NCBI RefSeq assembly: GCF_002025205.1
Contig: NZ_CP019947.1
Location: 3,386,001 to 3,450,000 of the forward strand
DNA from: Pseudomonas sp. CC6-YY-74
GTDB taxonomy: Bacteria; Pseudomonadota; Gammaproteobacteria; Pseudomonadales; Pseudomonadaceae
Direction: 5' to 3'
Length of the DNA: 64,000 bases
Below, piece by piece: positions 60,688 to 64,000 of the stretch. The position numbers were made by a program, and so were the translations under genes. The notes under the pieces were generated by a model that was not told where the DNA came from, did not search any database, and saw only the letters and a program-made list of their open reading frames with translations. How positions within the stretch are numbered: position 1 is the first letter of the stretch; each line of letters opens with the position of its first letter.

Positions 60688-61494
60688 ATGAACAACCAGG
60701 AAGCAATCAAGGTGGCAGACGTGATCGCCGCCGTGGGTACCGATAATCTGGGTCATAGCCTCTGCACCTTGCTGGAGGGCGATGTGCGCTTCGACATGAG
60801 CTGCGCCTACGTCTTTCGCTTCGATCGTACCGCCGTGCTAGTGCACGATGGCTACAATGGCATGGTGCCAACAAAGACTTTGAGCGCCTACGTTCGCGGC
60901 GGCTATTTACTAGACCCTTTCTACGTCGCTTGCATGCATGAGCACCCGGCAGGTCTTTGGCGAATGAGCGACCTGGCGCCGGATAGTTTCCTCTCCTCGG
61001 GTTTCGCTATCTCGCCTGATATCCACCCCTGCATTTCATCCACTCACGGTAGTCTGGTCGAGGAGTTGGGCTACATCATCCCGCTTCAGGCACACACAGC
61101 CGTCGTCTTCTCGCTAATGAAAGAGCAAAGTCATGGATCTTTCACAGAATCAGAAGTCCGTCGCTTGCAAACGCTGGCACCGATCGTAAACAAGGCATTT
61201 GAGGCACACTGGCGCTTGCGTCCGGAAGAACCCGGCGTAGCCCCCGGCAATCCCGAAAACCACCTCGAAAGCGCCTTTGTGGACATTCTTCAGGGGCAGC
61301 TGACTGACGCTCAGCGATACATCGCCAAGCTACTCCTCCAAGGCCACAGCAACGCGTCCATTGCCCACCTGCTCGGAATCTCCGAAGGCACGGTAAAGGT
61401 GCATAAGCACAACATCTACCAGCGCCTTCAGATCTCCAGTAACGCCGATCTATTCCGACTATTCATCAACTACATTTCCGGTGCACCCAGATAG
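60688..61494 (+). CDS. LuxR-family transcriptional regulator
   Basis: 268 residues from the ATG at 60688; the frame runs further upstream but into the eutH gene. An N-terminal ligand domain (about residues 1-175) is of no known autoinducer type that I can identify. The C-terminal HTH (QGQLTDAQRYIAKLLLQGHSNASIAHLLGISEGTVKVHKHNIYQRLQISS, about 205-258) is a complete LuxR/NarL-type domain. It probably controls the SDR-eutH unit. Confidence 0.88.
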   Translation: MNNQEAIKVADVIAAVGTDNLGHSLCTLLEGDVRFDMSCAYVFRFDRTAVLVHDGYNGMVPTKTLSAYVRGGYLLDPFYVACMHEHPAGLWRMSDLAPDSFLSSGFAISPDIHPCISSTHGSLVEELGYIIPLQAHTAVVFSLMKEQSHGSFTESEVRRLQTLAPIVNKAFEAHWRLRPEEPGVAPGNPENHLESAFVDILQGQLTDAQRYIAKLLLQGHSNASIAHLLGISEGTVKVHKHNIYQRLQISSNADLFRLFINYISGAPR

Positions 61495-61665
61495 ATAGTC
61501 AGCGCAACTCGAAAATATTGCATGGGCCAGAAAGCCTCGGAACGCATCTTGCTGGATGGCCCCACTTGTCGGCTGCTGGCTACATCTACCGGGAGCTTGA
61601 ATCAGGTAGCGACCGCGCGCTATGACTGATCCACCCTTGTCCTTCCTCAACTTGGAGGACAAGCC

Positions 61666-62286
61666 ATGAATACTGCTGCTTTCTACAACTATCAGCCTTG
61701 GAACAAGGGAAAACTTGTCGGACAGAAGGCTCCACTCCGGCTAAGAGATATTTGGGCCATTCGGGTCAGATTGCAGCTTGCCGCTCGGGTACGAGACCTA
61801 GCCCTCTTTGATCTGGCAATCGACAGCAAGCTGCGCGCCTGTGACTTAACCAAGCTACGGCTGCGGGATGTAGCCCATGGAGATCACGTATCGCCAAGAG
61901 CTATCGTGATGCAACAGAAGACCCAGCGCCCAGTGCAATTTGAAATCACCGAGCAAACCCGTACTGCTCTGGAAGCATGGGTAAATCTGGCTAAGCTCAG
62001 AAGCGACGATTTCTTGTTTCCAAGTCGCCTGCACTGCTCAGAGCATCTCTCCACACGGCAATACGCACGCATAGTCAAAGCCTGGGTGACATCCATAGGC
62101 TTGGAGCCAGCGCTGTACGGCACTCACACTCTGCGGCGCACCAAGGTATCGCTGATCTACCGACGGACAAAGAACCTGAGAGCAGTCCAGCTGCTGCTTG
62201 GCCACACGAAGCTAGAAAGCACCGTCCGATATCTTGGCATTGAGGTCGACGATGCTCTAGAAATAGCAGAGCAGACAGAGGTGTAA
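61666..62286 (+). CDS. small tyrosine recombinase/integrase
   Basis: 206 residues, an intact catalytic domain without the usual N-terminal core-binding arm, as in the short stand-alone integrases of many Proteobacteria. Catalytic residues: R in SKLRACDLTKLR, K in QQKTQRPVQFEI, the H/R box THTLRRTKVSLIY, GH in LLLGHTKLES and the tyrosine in TVRYLGIEV. It may move or have moved with nearby accessory genes, but no att pair is visible. Confidence 0.92.
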   Translation: MNTAAFYNYQPWNKGKLVGQKAPLRLRDIWAIRVRLQLAARVRDLALFDLAIDSKLRACDLTKLRLRDVAHGDHVSPRAIVMQQKTQRPVQFEITEQTRTALEAWVNLAKLRSDDFLFPSRLHCSEHLSTRQYARIVKAWVTSIGLEPALYGTHTLRRTKVSLIYRRTKNLRAVQLLLGHTKLESTVRYLGIEVDDALEIAEQTEV

Positions 62287-62754
62287 CTTTCGGCTGGCGG
62301 CGACTACGCCCGTAGCCGCCGCAATCGGCCAAGAGCGGACATAAAGTATCTACGAGAAGCTGGCCACTCTAAGCTCTAAAACATCCTCTCCTGGCTTCTC
62401 TATTTGATCACTTTTCGAGCATAAGGATCGTTTCCTCTATTGGGCGAAGTACCCATCAAAGGCACGCCTCGCGAACAAGTAGACGCGGGAAATGCCCATT
62501 CAAGTAGGTTGAGCTACAGACTTCAGCATGTAGCACCGGGGTGCACAGTGGCAGATCCAAGCTCGTTTTCAATTCCTTGGCTCAATGCTGTTCTCAGCAG
62601 CAATTGGTGGCCGGGTACTCCCCCCCCCCCGCGTCAGGGTTTTGGTGAGAAAGTGTGTGGCACGGTAATCCCCTCGTTCAGAAAATCGACCGTCTCGCAG
62701 CCAGAGTGATCAAGCCGGATACTGCTGAATGGCCAAGTAGGTGCAGCTAGGCAC
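62287..62754. other. non-coding stretch with a poly-C tract
   Basis: 468 bases with no recognisable gene. A run of eleven C residues (62620-62630) is exceptional in this window; such a tract could be slippage-prone or an assembly/sequencing artefact. Confidence 0.45.
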
Positions 62755-63070
62755 TCAGTCACGGGGCTTGTCGTTCTTACGCAGCAGGTAGCTATCCATG
62801 ATCCAGCCGAGATGTTCGCGCAGTTCGGTGCGACAGGTGAGGATGGTTTCGACTATCTCATTGAGGTGGCAGGCGATCGGCACTCCGTCGGCGGTGCCGA
62901 TATAGGCGTCCCAGTAGATCTGCATGCTTTGGCCGGCTCCCGCAGCAGCAAACCGATGGCTTCGCGGAAGGCGCGGTAGGCCGGCATGTCAGTCCATAAT
63001 GCCTCGCGCTTAATGCCGCTACCCGGAGGCACACCCTCGCTGAAAGCACACCGCAACGGGCGGCCACTTG
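62755..63070 (-). pseudogene. frameshifted remnant of an unrecognised gene
   Basis: The minus strand encodes ALWTDMPAYRAFREAIGLLL in one frame, then, after a shift near 62925, QIYWDAYIGTADGVPIACHL and NEIVETILTCRTELREHLGW to a stop at about 62755. Codon-like composition persists across both parts, so this looks like one gene broken by a frameshift. I do not recognise the family. Confidence 0.35.
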
Positions 63071-63179
63071 CAGGCCCTAACAGTTCACCCGATCAGTCAT
63101 CTGCACTTCACCTTAAACTGTACGTATGCGATGTGGGTCATTACCAGCGGCTCGTACTGGAGCCGAATCGATATTCGCT

Positions 63180-63581
63180 TCAGCTTAGGGCGGCGATGCC
63201 GGCCTTGGCCACTTGAGCGTCCTGGTCTGCCTTGACCCCGGAGACGCCAACGGCGCCAATAACCTGGCCTTCGACGATCAGCGGCACGCCACCTTCCAGG
63301 GAAGTGATTAGCGGCGCTGACAGGAAGGCGCTTCGCCCGCCGTTGACCATCTCCTCGTAGCCCTTGCTCTCACGGCGACCGAGGGCCGAGCTGCGTGCCT
63401 TCTCGGTGGCGATATAGGCGCCGATCGGGGCGCATCCGTCGAGACGTTCCAGCGCCAAAGGGTGGCCACCGTCATCCACCACTACGATGGCCACGGCCCA
63501 ATGGTTCTTCATTGCCTCGGCCCGGGCGGCAGCGAGAATGCGGGTGACTTCGGTCTGGCTCAATACAGCTTTGCTGTGCAT
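63180..63581 (-). CDS. GlcG/HbpS-like (DUF336) haem-binding family protein
   Basis: 133 residues from MHSKAVLSQTEV, with GGAG seven bases upstream. The family pattern AVAIVVVDDGGHPLALERLDGCAPIGAYIATEKARSSA and LEGGVPLIVEGQVIGAVGVSG is complete. This PF03928 domain occurs in GlcG, HbpS and the C-terminus of PduO-type proteins, where it binds haem or cobalamin-like ligands. Its target here is unknown. Confidence 0.9.
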   Translation of the reverse strand: MHSKAVLSQTEVTRILAAARAEAMKNHWAVAIVVVDDGGHPLALERLDGCAPIGAYIATEKARSSALGRRESKGYEEMVNGGRSAFLSAPLITSLEGGVPLIVEGQVIGAVGVSGVKADQDAQVAKAGIAALS

Positions 63582-63813
63582 GCTTAACTCCACAAAGGTT
63601 TGCGATCAGTCATGTAGGGAATAAGGCGAACGTGCCAAGGGGCCGAACGAGTTGTCGTCTGCAAATAAAGTAGTCCCCTGCAAATGGCAACACGGCACAC
63701 GCTGTTTTCAGAAGACGTAGCACGCTACTTATCTCGATGCTTACTTGGCGCGGCGCGGCGCGCCGCTCTTATGTGAGCTAGCGGTAGATAACGCTCTACT
63801 AAGCTTTGGTCCA

Positions 63814-64000
63814 TTAGCCGTGCGCCGTTTGCGCCAACCGCCGGGTCAACCAATCAGGGTCCATCTCCGGAACGGATGCGAGTAAGAGATCGGTATAGTC
63901 ATGATGCGGCGGTGCAAACACCTCTTTGGTCGGCCCTTGCTCAACGACCTTGCCTCGCAACATCACAACCACTTCGTCGGCGATGCCGCGCACCGTATCC
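63814..64000 (-). CDS. peptide-type ABC transporter ATPase, C-terminal end
   Basis: The 3' end of a gene that continues beyond the window. ADEVVVMLRGKVVEQGPTKE, then VFAPPHHDYTDLLLASVP, is the C-terminal tail of Dpp/Opp/nickel-type ATP-binding proteins (the oligopeptide C-terminal module follows the H-loop). The D in the first visible residues belongs to the H-loop region. The stop is TAA (63816-63814). Confidence 0.88.
   Translation of the reverse strand, partial: DTVRGIADEVVVMLRGKVVEQGPTKEVFAPPHHDYTDLLLASVPEMDPDWLTRRLAQTAHG

Overview
The window looks like chromosomal DNA of a Pseudomonas-type gammaproteobacterium. The evidence is high-GC codon use, a polar amino-acid ABC operon followed by a class I methyltransferase, a tRNA-Thr(TGT), and acs, exaC-like and frmA-like genes of pseudomonad type. 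It alternates core-like stretches with laterally acquired, AT-richer blocks and many decayed insertion sequences (IS).

Layout. 1-5445: the 3' end of an EAL phosphodiesterase, a four-gene basic amino-acid ABC importer and a METTL25-like methyltransferase. 6052-11970: a tRNA-Thr followed by a worn mobilisable element. It carries a HAD-hydrolase fragment, an overlapping gene pair that includes a DUF2384 (Xre/MbcA/ParS) fusion, an XRE regulator, a MobC/relaxase/LPD7 module, and a non-coding region with a dyad and about 40-bp tandem repeats. 11922-23965: a 2-aminoethylphosphonate (AEP) locus with phnW, an OPA-type transporter, phnX, an aldehyde dehydrogenase, acetyl-CoA synthetase, and a separate ridA + FAD-oxidase unit. 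A divergent LysR gene is the likely regulator. A 34-bp motif (29 identities) sits 76 and 78 bp upstream of phnW and ridA, so both units probably answer to one regulator. 24024-29471: istA remnant, AraC/GATase1 regulator, isochorismatase-like hydrolase, a 716-bp repeat carrying a ProQ/FinO gene, IS5 debris and an AT-rich BCCT transporter. 29974-32650: a three-component Rieske oxygenase. 33891-40199: a second Rieske oxygenase overlapping glutathione-dependent formaldehyde dehydrogenase, a VOC protein, a LysR regulator, and an ArgE/DUF1028/RidA operon. 40340-45613: a dead IS3 element with intact ends, a flavin monooxygenase, IS1595 and IS1182 relics, a severed histidine kinase, a c-type cytochrome lipoprotein, a MITE-like element, and the second copy of the 716-bp ProQ repeat. 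45894-49416: an AT-rich restriction-modification island with an integrase stub, a small wHTH protein, a C5-cytosine methyltransferase with a winged-helix-like insert, and an unrecognised 552-residue partner. 49725-55585: a GntR/two enolase-superfamily/BCCT/FAD-oxidoreductase operon. 56717-63581: a sugar-lactone-oxidase-like flavoprotein, then an SDR, EutH-type permease and LuxR regulator, a small intact tyrosine recombinase, and a GlcG/HbpS-like protein. The 3' end of a peptide-type ABC ATPase closes the window.

The recurring theme is uptake and breakdown of small amino or quaternary-amine headgroup compounds: AEP, ethanolamine-like substrates, betaines and other N-methyl compounds. The formaldehyde from N-demethylation and the acetaldehyde from AEP each have a dedicated downstream route. 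The most novel-looking items are the duplicated ProQ cassette, the methyltransferase plus unrecognised partner, the DUF2384 fusion pair, the Rieske-FrmA / ArgE-DUF1028-RidA locus, and the twin-enolase/BCCT operon. All calls were made by reading the sequence. No database search was run.
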